A stretch of 63,119 nt of DNA, from assembly GCF_001635455.1 (NCBI RefSeq), contig NZ_LWEH01000203.1, forward strand, positions 1-63,119, given 5' to 3'. This DNA is from Vibrio sp. HI00D65 (GTDB lineage Bacteria; Pseudomonadota; Gammaproteobacteria; Enterobacterales; Vibrionaceae). Positions 1 through 8,710 of the stretch are shown here, piece by piece. Each line of letters begins with the position of its first letter. Positions within the stretch are counted from its first letter, which is position 1. Made by a program: the position numbers and the translations under genes. The notes under the pieces are model-generated. The model saw only the letters and a program-made list of their open reading frames with translations, searched no databases and had not been told where the DNA came from.

Positions 1-30
1 CACTTAAGCTCATTAGCGCAAGAAGCGAAT
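1..30. repeat. 30-bp perfect inverted copy of 267-296
   Basis: Bases 1-30 are the exact reverse complement of bases 267-296, and the match stops at base 31. Both copies lie inside the same reading frame. A perfect foldback that begins at the very first base suggests a contig-end artefact, though a real inverted repeat cannot be excluded. Confidence 0.85.
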
Positions 31-1175
31 TCATAGTACTCCGCAATCCCTGCGCCAAGCGCGAACATCAAACCTACACGGGTAATATGACGCCAAATCG
101 GATTGCCTCGGCTTGGCAGACGAAAGGACAATTCGAACGGCTGCACTTCAAAAGAGCGTTCATAAGCGGGTTCATTAAGCTCAATACGACAGGAAATGAG
201 CTTCACTGCGTATGCCCAATAACGAAATCGGGGTTGGTCTTCGAGCTTCACCGCTTCAATCAAGTCATTCGCTTCTTGCGCTAATGAGCTTAAGTGCTCC
301 ATCTCTTCATGCGTGTTATGCAAAAGCTGTTTGGCTTTGTGTCTTAATCTTTGCTGACAATGTTGACTCCAAACTAATAACAAGTCTCGTTTTTGCTTAC
401 TTGACTGAAATTGGCTTAATAGATCTGGATTATTTGTATGGCTGCTTAGTACTACTTCAAACGTATCGATAGCGAGAAACAAAGCTTGTCGGAGCGAGTT
501 AGCATCTTCTTGTTTAGAGCGAAAAGATTCGGATTGAAGAGCCTGTTGGAACAACTCGATTAGTTGGTATTTTAGGCGCCTTTTTGGTGCTCCATTTTCG
601 TTTCCTAACAAGAATTCTTGACGATATTGGATGTAGTCTGCCAACGTTTCGTAAATCGCGGATAGACACACGCGCAACGCATAGTGCCTCCATAAGGCAA
701 ACCAAAGCCAGCTAAATAATGCAAAAGCAAGAGGTCCAAGCACCAACATAGGGTACAAGCTTAAAGCTGAATTGGAATTATGAAGTGACAGGCTGACGAC
801 AGCGATCAGGAGGCTGGACATCCCTAGCCGTCCCCAAAATGGGCCATTTACCGCAGCGCTGGCAAGTAAGGCACCAATTGCGCCATAGGTCAACCATAAA
901 GGTAGCCCGCTGATCAGCAGAACGTAACTGACGGCCAGAGTCACTCCCCAAGCGGTTGCTGTAATAGCAAAACGTGTCCAGCGCCTTGGACCGGCTGCGT
1001 CAAGACCACTAATTAAAGCTGCTGGCATAGTCATGAGAGCGGTCATTGCGATACTGATTTGATTAGACAACACCCCTAAACCGAGAAATAGCACAATGGC
1101 ACTGGTGGCGCGAAGCCCTAGGTTAATGGAAGGGGAGTACCAGATTTTACGCAAAATGGCAGGAGAAAACGTCAT
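3..1175 (-). CDS. FUSC/YccS-like inner-membrane protein, 3' end cut by the window edge
   Basis: Reading the minus strand from an ATG at 1175 gives an open frame of 391 codons that reaches the window edge without a stop. The first ~150 residues hold several hydrophobic segments rich in Leu, Ala and Ile, followed by a charged helical stretch (residues ~190-340, many Gln, Glu and His), then a new hydrophobic run near the edge. This membrane-soluble-membrane plan is that of FUSC/YccS family proteins (usually 650-720 aa), proposed aromatic-acid or membrane-stress efflux components of the inner membrane. The family call is from layout and style, not from a diagnostic motif. The last 10 codons overlap a 30-bp inverted copy of 267-296 and may be an assembly artefact. 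Confidence 0.6.
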   Translation of the reverse strand, partial: MTFSPAILRKIWYSPSINLGLRATSAIVLFLGLGVLSNQISIAMTALMTMPAALISGLDAAGPRRWTRFAITATAWGVTLAVSYVLLISGLPLWLTYGAIGALLASAAVNGPFWGRLGMSSLLIAVVSLSLHNSNSALSLYPMLVLGPLAFALFSWLWFALWRHYALRVCLSAIYETLADYIQYRQEFLLGNENGAPKRRLKYQLIELFQQALQSESFRSKQEDANSLRQALFLAIDTFEVVLSSHTNNPDLLSQFQSSKQKRDLLLVWSQHCQQRLRHKAKQLLHNTHEEMEHLSSLAQEANDLIEAVKLEDQPRFRYWAYAVKLISCRIELNEPAYERSFEVQPFELSFRLPSRGNPIWRHITRVGLMFALGAGIAEYYEFASCANELK

Positions 1176-1415
1176 AGACCCTCTTTACTTGTTATATCCT
1201 ATTTATTGTAACGCCAAACCTCTTCATTGTGCTGGCTTCAATCACAGATTAAAAAATTGAAGCACTGCAAACCTCTAACTGAAGTTTTCTCTAAGCTGAG
1301 CAAACAGCCAATCACTAAATAGAGTGGCTTATCGCGCCTCTAAATTCAGATAACTTTTAATAAGACAAACGCATATTAATAGCATGTGAATGAGTATTTG
1401 ACCTGTGTGATAAAG

Positions 1416-1439
1416 GGCACTTCTGAGCTTCGAAGTGCC
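1416..1439. repeat. Perfect 8-bp-stem hairpin in the 1176-1550 intergenic gap
   Basis: The 375-bp gap between the two minus-strand genes holds no convincing ORF. It contains a stem GGCACTTC / GAAGTGCC with an 8-nt loop. No T-tract follows on either strand, so it is not a clear terminator. Hairpins with similar arms occur inside the repeats at 39554 and 43812. Confidence 0.6.
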
Positions 1440-1550
1440 ATCTCTAAAGGCTCTGGACAGAATGAGTTTCAGCCCGAACAGTCGCAACACTAATTTATTC
1501 AATGACTCCTTAGAAGCTTACAAAGCCAATGGTCAATACAAAATAGCACG

Positions 1551-2249
1551 CTAGATGATGTCATGTACCTGTTCAATCGGAAGTCGAGGTTTTCGAGACC
1601 AATTCCCCTCTAGCGCATAACCAACGGGAATGATCATTGCTGGTACTGCGGCACTAGGGAGGTTAAATTCTTTTTTCACACCATCAGGGTCGAAACCAAT
1701 CATAGGGCAAGAAGCCAGCCCCATCTCATCGGCAGCTAACATTAATGCCATACTTGCAAGAGAGGCAGAACGAATGGCTTCATCACGTTGAAATTCAAGA
1801 TTATCAGCATACATATTGTTGACAGCACCAATCCATCCATCAACGACCTCCTGAGGTAACACCTCACTTTCAAGAGAAGGGCGCAACGCTCGCTCAATCA
1901 GCTTTTGAGGTTCTAGAAGTCCTGAAACAATGATGGAGACTGAAGCATCCTCGACTTTTTGTTGACCGTATGAGAGCTCTTTTAAGCTAGCTTTCTTATC
2001 ACTATCCCTGACCACCGTAAAATGCCAGTTCTGCAAATTAAACGCAGTTGGTGCCAGAGTGGTATATTGAATAAGTTTCTTTATTTCATCAGAGCTCATC
2101 GGCTTATTTTTATCAAAGTTATTGATGGATAGGCGACTTTGAAGGGAGTCGGTCACACTTTTTTTCTTTCTAAAAAACAAACTTTTTACCTTTGCTATGT
2201 ATCTTTTTAAAAAGGCCACCACAGAAGAACTAAAATGTGTGGTGGCCAA
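1551..2249 (-). CDS. Nitroreductase family protein
   Basis: A 232-aa FMN-dependent NAD(P)H nitroreductase-fold protein, expected to be cytoplasmic and to reduce nitro or quinone compounds. Core features are the N-terminal RLSINNFD segment (nitroreductases often have R.S.R.F here), the TTLAPTAFNLQNWHF segment that lies at the FMN site, and a C-terminal AVPAMIIPVGYA strand leading to the usual arginine-rich tail. The first ~30 residues are a basic, hydrophobic extension (RYIAKVKSLFFRKKK) that most relatives lack; a later start cannot be excluded. It lies 27 bp downstream of the quinone oxidoreductase gene on the same strand, so the two probably form an oxidative or quinone-stress operon controlled by the divergent LysR gene. 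Confidence 0.85.
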   Translation of the reverse strand: MATTHFSSSVVAFLKRYIAKVKSLFFRKKKSVTDSLQSRLSINNFDKNKPMSSDEIKKLIQYTTLAPTAFNLQNWHFTVVRDSDKKASLKELSYGQQKVEDASVSIIVSGLLEPQKLIERALRPSLESEVLPQEVVDGWIGAVNNMYADNLEFQRDEAIRSASLASMALMLAADEMGLASCPMIGFDPDGVKKEFNLPSAAVPAMIIPVGYALEGNWSRKPRLPIEQVHDII

Positions 2250-2276
2250 GTATCATGATCTTCTTCTGACCGTCAA

Positions 2277-3260
2277 TTAAGACATCTTTACAACCAACTT
2301 TCCGTTTGCCTGGTTAGCATCCATCAACGAGTGTGCTTTTCTAATATCTTCATATTCAAAAATTTTAGAAATGATTGAAGGCATTTTTCCACTAGTGATT
2401 TGTTCTGCAACCCAATCGATCGGTGATTCTTCAAGAGGAAGTTCATTACCTAGCATCCCACTCTGGAAGAAGCTTAATTTTATTGAACTTGGAAGGTCTG
2501 ACATTAAGCCAAAATTTTCTATTACAGGTGCGCCTCCAAGTAAGCCGATGACTGCAACCTCTCCCCACGGACGAATAGCCTTCATTGTATCCACAACCGT
2601 TGACGCTCCCACAACTTCAAGAGCTTTATCTACACCTTCTGGGCGAAGGCTTCTTACCGCTTCACCCACATTGCCATTGTCGATAATGACACTGTCAGCC
2701 CCCATTGAGTTCAGTAACTCAGTTTTCTCTTCACTACGTGTTGTCGCAAATACTGTGAGGCCTTTTGCTTTAGCATAAGTTACCGCTGCAAGACCAACAG
2801 CTGAAGTCGCACCTCTTACAAGAATTGTTTCGCCAGATTGAATATTGAGTGTTTTGTCTAATGCTCCCCAAACGGTCGAGTAAAGCTCAGGCAAAGAGGC
2901 CAACGTTGCGAAATCAATATCACTATGAATTTTCTTTACGTTGGTTTTATTGACTGAGATGATTTCCGCGTAGCCGCCGTGGCGAGAGAACATCATTCCT
3001 CCCATCGCCGTAACCACTTTATCGCCAACCTTATAAGTACCAGATGCATCAGAAATAACCTCACCAGCCGCTTCAATACCTAGCGCAAGTTCTGGATTTA
3101 GTTGCCCAAAATGTCCTGCTCGATAATACGTTTCTGCTTTATTGAGACCAAATGCCTTCACTCTAATTTTAACTTCGCCCTCTTGTGCCATTGGCTCATT
3201 GGTATCAACGATAGTAAGTACTTCTGGAGAGCCTGTTTTAGTTGCAATAATTGCTTTCAT
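2277..3260 (-). CDS. NADPH:quinone oxidoreductase-like zinc-type MDR dehydrogenase
   Basis: A 327-aa medium-chain dehydrogenase/reductase with the N-terminal GroES-like domain (residues ~1-125, including FGLNKAETYYRAGHF and GIEAAGEV) and a Rossmann domain with the NADPH-binding signature RGATSAVGLAAVTYAK near residue 150. The cysteine ligands of zinc-dependent alcohol dehydrogenases are absent, which fits the zinc-free quinone oxidoreductase subfamily. It is the first gene of a two-gene minus-strand unit with the nitroreductase and is divergent from the LysR gene, with 118 bp between start codons. LysR regulators commonly control such divergent neighbours; that link is inference. Confidence 0.9.
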   Translation of the reverse strand: MKAIIATKTGSPEVLTIVDTNEPMAQEGEVKIRVKAFGLNKAETYYRAGHFGQLNPELALGIEAAGEVISDASGTYKVGDKVVTAMGGMMFSRHGGYAEIISVNKTNVKKIHSDIDFATLASLPELYSTVWGALDKTLNIQSGETILVRGATSAVGLAAVTYAKAKGLTVFATTRSEEKTELLNSMGADSVIIDNGNVGEAVRSLRPEGVDKALEVVGASTVVDTMKAIRPWGEVAVIGLLGGAPVIENFGLMSDLPSSIKLSFFQSGMLGNELPLEESPIDWVAEQITSGKMPSIISKIFEYEDIRKAHSLMDANQANGKLVVKMS

Positions 3261-3378
3261 AATCTTATTCCTATTTAATTTTTTGTGTATCGTGTCGATG
3301 AAGGCAATATTAATTCACTCAAAAACAAAGACAATACGAGTAAAATTACATAAACTATCTCATATTTGGGATAATAAA

Positions 3379-4272
3379 ATGAAAGAAATCAATCTCAATA
3401 GCGCTAGAATTTTCATTGCGGTTATTGACAAGGGGTCATTCACCGCTGCGGCGAAAGAGCTAAACTTGCCACTAACCACAGTCAGCAGGAAAGTCGCGGA
3501 GTTAGAAAAAGAGCTAAACATTCGTTTATTAGAGAGAACGACGAGAAAAATGAGGTCGACTGAAGCTGGCGATGTTCTCTATCACTCTTTTGTACGAGCT
3601 TACGAAGAAATCAATCTAGGGTTTGACACTCTAATGAATAATGAACAGGCTTTAAGGGGAAGGATAAAAATATCAATACCGCCTTGCTTTCAGATTTTGT
3701 GGCCTTTGCTTAAGGGCTTCAAAGAGGTCTACCCCAACATTGAAATTGATTCTCTAGTCACAACTGAAAAGTTAGATCTAGTTGCAAATGGTATTGATGT
3801 TGCTTTTCGAGTTGGTGATATAAATAACCTGTCCCACGTAGTTCGCCGCCTCACAAGTTATCGTCACAAACTCGTTGCTTCTAAAAATATGGAGAAAATC
3901 AGCGACACATCTGAGCTGTATCATCAACCTTGTATTGCCTGGGGAAACCCTGGCTCAAACATCCACTGGGTTCTTGGTGGAAAAAAGGTTCGAATTGAGC
4001 CTAAAGAGATATCAAATGACTATTCTCAACTCAAATATAATCTTTTAAATGGTAAATACATTACCGAATTACCTCCGTTCTTATGTGAGGAGGGTATTCG
4101 AAAAGGAGACCTAGTGGAGATATTGCCAGACTCACCACTGCCATTACTTGACGTGAGCTTGCTCTATCCCTCCAGAAAGCAACTACCTCGCTTAACTCGA
4201 TTATTTATTGAATACACTGTTAGTTACTTCAATAAACTAAATCAAGAAACTCCACAATCAGGTACCTGTTAG
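3379..4272 (+). CDS. LysR-family transcriptional regulator
   Basis: A 297-aa LysR regulator. The start at 3379 puts the winged helix-turn-helix at residues ~5-63 (AAAKELNLPLTTVSRKVAELEKEL), as usual for the family; an upstream in-frame extension to 3142 lacks family similarity and overlaps the divergent gene. The remaining ~230 residues form the periplasmic-binding-protein-like effector domain. The DNA-binding domain has the R.LERTTR segment typical of the CrgA/AaeR-type subgroup. It is divergent from the quinone reductase/nitroreductase operon, so it probably senses a quinone, aldehyde or similar electrophile and controls that operon. Confidence 0.9.
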   Translation: MKEINLNSARIFIAVIDKGSFTAAAKELNLPLTTVSRKVAELEKELNIRLLERTTRKMRSTEAGDVLYHSFVRAYEEINLGFDTLMNNEQALRGRIKISIPPCFQILWPLLKGFKEVYPNIEIDSLVTTEKLDLVANGIDVAFRVGDINNLSHVVRRLTSYRHKLVASKNMEKISDTSELYHQPCIAWGNPGSNIHWVLGGKKVRIEPKEISNDYSQLKYNLLNGKYITELPPFLCEEGIRKGDLVEILPDSPLPLLDVSLLYPSRKQLPRLTRLFIEYTVSYFNKLNQETPQSGTC

Positions 4273-4836
4273 GTATCTGTTCAGCTTAAGGAAACAGATT
4301 TAAGAGATTGAATATTCATCGTAATCATGGACGCCAGCACCCACTAAGTCACTTTGGGCAACTTTGAGTTAAAAAAGTACTACGGATTAATACAGCCTGT
4401 GAAGCTTTTGGGCAGAACTTTCTTGGTGTACCCAATTAAATTAGAAAAGTGCGTGCTTACCCTCACAGCTCGAAGTGGATCCCCTCCATGCCTCAAAGGT
4501 TTGCATTAACCGTAATGGACATAGAACGGGCAACCAACCCAATGTGCAGCCGTATAACGAGGGTTAGGTTTGTTGGTAAGTTCATGGAAATAATAAGATT
4601 TCAACTTCATCATTTACATGTTGTAGAGAATCTACATCTAGAATCACGACTAGCGACTTTTACATGGTTGGATACCGTTGAGTTTGACCTGTCAGGTTTT
4701 GAGCGGAATACAGACGGTAAAAGTATCTGGGCATATATAATTTAAACTTCCCGAAGGGTGGAAACTTTCTTTTTAGTGAGTGTCTTACAATGTCGTGAAT
4801 ATAAGTAAAGATGGTTATCATCAAGGAAAACCCGTT
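4273..4836. other. Intergenic gap with no convincing gene
   Basis: A 564-bp stretch between the LysR gene and the secreted protein gene. A 98-codon frame at 4449-4745 exists but has no good ribosome-binding site, odd composition and no recognisable domain. I see nothing else firm here. Confidence 0.5.
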
Positions 4837-5580
4837 ATGATAAAAAATTATATCTTGCTCTCAACCCTTGTTACTGGCTTTGCCAATGCCGATGTACCTA
4901 CTTGGTCGTTTAAAACCGATGTCAAGTTTGAATCTTCAGATAAGTTCATGTCTGTAACAGTACCAATCAATGGCAGCCTTACCACTTTCGCTTATCTACA
5001 AGATGGTAAAGAAGTGAAGCGAGGCATTAGTGTTGAACTGTTAGATGCTAGTGATAAAACCACTGATTTAGAAGTGAAAGTTCAAGATGGTGCTGGGAGT
5101 TTAATCAGTTCTACTCAGTTACTAAATGCTGCGATATGCCAAGAAAATCAAGCTAAACACGATAGATATGAAATGAGATTTATTCCTTTCAATACTGATG
5201 CTTGTAAACAATATTTCGATGTAGAGCCGAAGAAACTAGAGTCGTCTAATATCAATTCAGTATCACTACATATACCTGAAACGAAAACTAAAACTGATTG
5301 GAATATCATCAACTTTAGTTACTCAAAAAGTGCAAAGCTAAAAGATAAGCCATCATTGATTCAAATTCGCCCGCTCTGTGGGGAAACAAAAGAGCTCTGT
5401 CACTATCACTCATCAGGGTCTCCTTCTTATATCCAAAATGAAGGTATGGGATTCTCGAAGTTTCGCATTCGTGAATCAGAAACACTCACTGGTTTGACTT
5501 ACTCCATATCTACGGACAAAAAAGGTGCATACAAAGAGAGTGGAGTAATTGAATTGGAGCCGATAACGTTTAATCAATAG
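4837..5580 (+). CDS. Secreted protein of unknown function
   Basis: A 247-aa protein starting at ATG 4837, which follows an AAGG ribosome-binding site; an upstream in-frame start at 4780 would bury the signal peptide. The N-terminus is a short Sec signal (MIKNYILLSTLVTGFANA) with likely cleavage after Ala18. The mature part is polar, rich in Lys, Ser and Thr, and predicted by eye to be mostly beta. Four cysteines could form two disulphides (one around the QENQAKH..DACK region, one in CGETKELC). I do not recognise the family. A strong stem-loop follows immediately, so it is likely monocistronic. A role as a periplasmic or extracellular factor is inference. Confidence 0.6.
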   Translation: MIKNYILLSTLVTGFANADVPTWSFKTDVKFESSDKFMSVTVPINGSLTTFAYLQDGKEVKRGISVELLDASDKTTDLEVKVQDGAGSLISSTQLLNAAICQENQAKHDRYEMRFIPFNTDACKQYFDVEPKKLESSNINSVSLHIPETKTKTDWNIINFSYSKSAKLKDKPSLIQIRPLCGETKELCHYHSSGSPSYIQNEGMGFSKFRIRESETLTGLTYSISTDKKGAYKESGVIELEPITFNQ

Positions 5581-5591
5581 TAGTTCTCGAG

Positions 5592-5644
5592 TATACCCAA
5601 GTTACCTGGCTCTAAATCAAGTATCTCGGGGCCACTTGGGTATA
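5592..5644. terminator. Long stem-loop after the secreted-protein gene
   Basis: TATACCCAAGT at 5592-5602 pairs perfectly with ACTTGGGTATA at 5634-5644. Stem-loops with these ATACCCAAG arms are common between Vibrio genes. It probably acts as a terminator or processing hairpin for the gene ending at 5580. Confidence 0.55.
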
Positions 5645-5987
5645 TATCAAAGGCAAAGAAGAGTTTCCCCCCATCTTTTTAGTGCAATCACTTTCATTGT
5701 ATAAGTACATGCTCATTTTACTTTTTGAACAGCCCTTATCTTCAGTGAGCCAGCCCAAAAAAACTCATAACAAGTTGAACGACACATTCTGACATCCTAA
5801 CGTATGCATTGGGTACTTATGATTTGTGGTAAGCGCTCCATAGCCCCATTCCGCCCACCTTTATAAATTCATAATAAAACAATTAAATCAGTATTTTATG
5901 GTGATTAATTTATAACTAAGACTTCTTGAACAGAAAACTGACTTCATCTGACACTTGCGCTTCTGAGCATTTTTACCCATAATAATA

Positions 5988-6003
5988 CTGTATATATAAA
6001 CAG
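5988..6003 (+). promoter_or_regulatory. LexA (SOS) box upstream of umuD
   Basis: CTGTATATATAAACAG matches the CTG-N10-CAG LexA consensus and is flanked by TA on the left and TA on the right, making a near-perfect 20-bp palindrome. It ends only 8 bp before the umuD start codon, so bound LexA would block RNA polymerase or initiation directly. This is strong evidence for SOS control of umuDC. Confidence 0.9.
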
Positions 6004-6011
6004 TATTATTT

Positions 6012-6419
6012 ATGAACGTTATTCCTATTTCTGCCCGCGCCGGCATCACTGGCTTTGAGTCACCGGCTGCGGAGTACCGCCAACTTTCACTTGATTTAGA
6101 TGAGTTACTGGTCGAGCACCCAAGTGCGACTTTTTTAGGGCGCGCGAGCGGAGACTCGATGCAAGGGGTCGGTATCTTCGATGGGGATATTTTGATTGTC
6201 GATCGCCACGTCGCCTTGAGTAACATGGATGTGATTGTGGCCAACCTGAATGGCGAATTCGTGTGTAAATTGCTTGATATTCAGCATCGCCAGCTGCTTT
6301 CTGCTAACCCGAACCACTCACCAGTTTTGGTCCAAGATTGCGATACCTTCACTGTGGAAGGCGTCGTCATACGTTCGATACGCTGTCACCGGGCCAGTCA
6401 TTTATTGGGGCAAGGGTAA
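6012..6419 (+). CDS. umuD: UmuD-like self-cleaving subunit of DNA polymerase V
   Basis: A 135-aa S24-family protein. The cleavage site is Ala10-Gly11, the catalytic serine is Ser49 in GDSMQGVGI and the lysine is Lys86 in FVCKLL. The Ser-Lys spacing of 37 residues equals that of E. coli UmuD (S60/K97), so the protease should be active. After RecA-stimulated cleavage UmuD' pairs with UmuC for translesion synthesis. The gene overlaps umuC by TAATG and lies behind a LexA box. Similar umuDC-type pairs are common on plasmids and ICEs; whether this copy is chromosomal or plasmid-borne cannot be settled here. Confidence 0.95.
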   Translation: MNVIPISARAGITGFESPAAEYRQLSLDLDELLVEHPSATFLGRASGDSMQGVGIFDGDILIVDRHVALSNMDVIVANLNGEFVCKLLDIQHRQLLSANPNHSPVLVQDCDTFTVEGVVIRSIRCHRASHLLGQG

Positions 6420-7675
6420 TGTTTGCCCTGGTTGATGCTAATGCGTTTTACTGCAGCGCCGAGCAAGTCTTTCGCCCCGAATGGCGTGGTAAGCCTGTTG
6501 TTGTTCTGTCCAATAATGATGGTTGCGTAGTCGCGGCAAACCGTCAAGCCAAAGAGTGCGGGGTCGAGAAGTTTAAGCCCTACTTCCAGATGAAAGCACT
6601 GTGCGAGCAACGCGGCGTTATCGCGCTCTCTTCTAACTATGAGCTTTACGGTGACTTATCGAGCAAGATGATGGAAGTCATCGGCCGATTTGCTCCTGAG
6701 CAGCACATCTACTCTATCGATGAATCTTTTCTCTCTTTCGAGCGAACGGCGCTCGCGATACCGTGTCTTCGTGAGCATGGGCAAACCCTCAGAAAATCGG
6801 TGTGGCGAGAATGTCGGTTACCTGTGTGTGTTGGCATTGGACCGACGTTAACTCTGGCCAAAATCGCCAATCATGCGGCAAAGAAAATCGCTGGGTTTGA
6901 TGGGGTGTGCGTGCTCGATACTTTAGTGGAACGCGAACGCGTCCTCGCTCAGCTCTCAGTCAGTGATGTGTGGGGAGTAGGGAAACGGCTGACGACTCAC
7001 CTAAAACACCTTGGTATCACCACCGCGTTACAACTGGCCAAGTACCCAGCGCCATTGGCCCGCAAGGTGTTTAATGTGGAGTTGGAACGCACCGTGCGTG
7101 AGCTCAATGGCCAAGTCTGTAAACAGTGGGATGAAGCAAGAGCCGATAAAAAACAGATCTTTTCTACACGCAGCTTTGGCGAACGCATTGAAGACGAAAC
7201 CTTATTACGTCAGGCGTTGTGCCACCACGCGGGCATAGCATCGCGTAAAGCAAGAAAGCAGCAATCCTTATGTAAGGTGCTAATGTGCTTTGCCTCGAGT
7301 TCGCCCTTTGATGATGCGCCCTATAACCGGCGTGTCGTCCACCGGTTCCCCTACCCGACGGCGGATGTCACGCAGATCACTCAAGTGGTTTCTGAACTCA
7401 CAGCGCAGCTCTTTTCAGAAGGCGTGCGCTTTTACAAAGTGGGCGTTGGGCTATTGGATTTGGTTGATGGGAGGCAAGAGCAAGCGGACTTGTTTAACCC
7501 AGCCCCAAACAATACACCGTTAATGTCGGTATTTGATGGACTGAATCAACGTTTTGGCCAGAATACGTTATTCCTTGGCGCTCAAGGCATTGAGCAAAAG
7601 TGGCAAATGAGGCGTCAGCTTCTAACACCGCAGTACACGACATCTTGGGCAGATTTGCCTCAGGTTAAGTGCTAA
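6419..7675 (+). CDS. umuC: UmuC-like Y-family translesion DNA polymerase V
   Basis: A 418-aa Y-family polymerase, close in length to E. coli UmuC (422). The start ATG at 6419 overlaps the umuD stop codon. Visible motifs are the N-terminal FALVDANAFYCSAE with the first metal-binding Asp, VVLSNNDGCVVA, and YSIDESF carrying the second acidic pair, followed by the helix-hairpin-helix thumb (VWGVGKRL) and the little-finger domain. The set appears intact. It forms polymerase V with UmuD' for mutagenic lesion bypass, under LexA control through the box at 5988. Confidence 0.96.
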   Translation: MFALVDANAFYCSAEQVFRPEWRGKPVVVLSNNDGCVVAANRQAKECGVEKFKPYFQMKALCEQRGVIALSSNYELYGDLSSKMMEVIGRFAPEQHIYSIDESFLSFERTALAIPCLREHGQTLRKSVWRECRLPVCVGIGPTLTLAKIANHAAKKIAGFDGVCVLDTLVERERVLAQLSVSDVWGVGKRLTTHLKHLGITTALQLAKYPAPLARKVFNVELERTVRELNGQVCKQWDEARADKKQIFSTRSFGERIEDETLLRQALCHHAGIASRKARKQQSLCKVLMCFASSSPFDDAPYNRRVVHRFPYPTADVTQITQVVSELTAQLFSEGVRFYKVGVGLLDLVDGRQEQADLFNPAPNNTPLMSVFDGLNQRFGQNTLFLGAQGIEQKWQMRRQLLTPQYTTSWADLPQVKC

Positions 7676-7701
7676 CTCTTTGCCTAAAAATAGTTCATTG
7701 C

Positions 7702-7722
7702 GGGACAACCCCCGTTGTCCCC
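7702..7722 (-). repeat. Hairpin and copy 1 of the GGGGACAAYGGGGGTTGT motif
   Basis: GGGACAAC at 7702-7709 pairs with GTTGTCCC at 7714-7721. Read on the minus strand (7722 to 7705) the sequence GGGGACAACGGGGGTTGT matches 17 of 18 bases at 31117-31134 and 31243-31260 on the plus strand. It sits between the 3' ends of umuC and parB. The T-tract precedes the stem on the minus strand, so it does not look like a standard terminator. A centromere-like role for ParB is a guess. Confidence 0.6.
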
Positions 7723-7755
7723 AAAAAAAGCTCCAACCTATTATGGCGCTAAGTA

Positions 7756-8709
7756 TCAACTCTGATTAATTTTTTCCGCGACAAATTGAACGATTTCATC
7801 GTACATCTCAGCGGGTAACCGACTCAGTTCAATCTTCAAACCACGCTTATCGCTACTACGAGAAACCTTCGCGTACTGGTTTTTGTTCTCAAAGTTCGCA
7901 ATAGCTTCGGTCTTCCAAGAAATCTTAGCTTCCTTCTTCGCGAGCTTAGCTTCTATCGCTGCGAGCACGATCTTCTGTTTGTCTTCGACGTTCTCTACAT
8001 CATCAAGATTAAATTTAAGTGAGTTGATAAAGCGCGAAACAGCGGTATTCTCCTTTACTAATTGCTTTTCAGCTTTCGCAAGCTTGGCATAGTAGCCATT
8101 CGGAATACCTTCACAATCTGGGAAGACCTCGATCATGCGTTGGTCGATGGCCGCCGCCGCAAAGCGCTTGCGACACGTTTCGCGACCAATGTTGAGGTGT
8201 GCGGCAAGCTCATCAATCTTAGTAAAACCTTGCTCTTGCATAATGCTTGAGTAATCTGCTCCCAACTCGCGGTAAGACAGGCGTTTAACAGACTGAGTTG
8301 TACTAATGAAAGAGATTAGGTCGGCCTGCTCAACATCCCCTTCAATCACCCATAATGGTAGGTCTTTCTTAGCTTGGAGACAGGTGAAACGGCGCCGTGA
8401 GCTATCAAGGAGCTGATAAGTGCCCAGCTCATCTTTGGTGGCGACACCTTCAGTATGTACGCCCTCTTCTTGAATGCTTGGCAAAATGTCGCGTACGGAG
8501 TCTAAAGTAAGCGATTCTTGGCAACGTGGGTTCAACGGGTGAATCGATGTTCTACTTTCCAGCTCATTGGCTTTAACAATCACACGCTCAGCAGTTGTGG
8601 TTTTTCCGCTGGCGAAAGTGAAGACTTTTTTGGGGCTTTCGGACTTTGTACGTTTACCCAATTGATTGCCTTGGTTAAAACCGGTGCGTTTATCTTGTGG
8701 TCGTAACAT
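7756..8709 (-). CDS. parB: ParB-type partition protein
   Basis: A 317-aa centromere-binding protein. The ParB/Spo0J N-terminal domain spans roughly residues 70-150, with LDSVRDILPSIQEEG and a degenerate arginine box around LLDSSRRRF; a helix-turn-helix follows (SYRELGADYSSIMQEQ, then LNIGRETCRKRFAAA). The Lys-rich N-terminus probably contacts ParA. The gene starts one base after the parA stop, so the two are an operon. The architecture is that of partners of large type Ia ParA proteins, as in P1-like plasmids and Vibrio chromosome 2. Confidence 0.9.
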   Translation of the reverse strand: MLRPQDKRTGFNQGNQLGKRTKSESPKKVFTFASGKTTTAERVIVKANELESRTSIHPLNPRCQESLTLDSVRDILPSIQEEGVHTEGVATKDELGTYQLLDSSRRRFTCLQAKKDLPLWVIEGDVEQADLISFISTTQSVKRLSYRELGADYSSIMQEQGFTKIDELAAHLNIGRETCRKRFAAAAIDQRMIEVFPDCEGIPNGYYAKLAKAEKQLVKENTAVSRFINSLKFNLDDVENVEDKQKIVLAAIEAKLAKKEAKISWKTEAIANFENKNQYAKVSRSSDKRGLKIELSRLPAEMYDEIVQFVAEKINQS

Positions 8710-8710
8710 G

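Noticed and set aside
4449..4745. 98-codon plus-strand frame
   Set aside because: Weak start context, odd composition and no family features; treated as chance in a gap.
7702..7722. Intrinsic terminator after umuC
   Set aside because: The hairpin is followed by As on the plus strand, and Ts precede it on the minus strand, so it does not fit a standard terminator.
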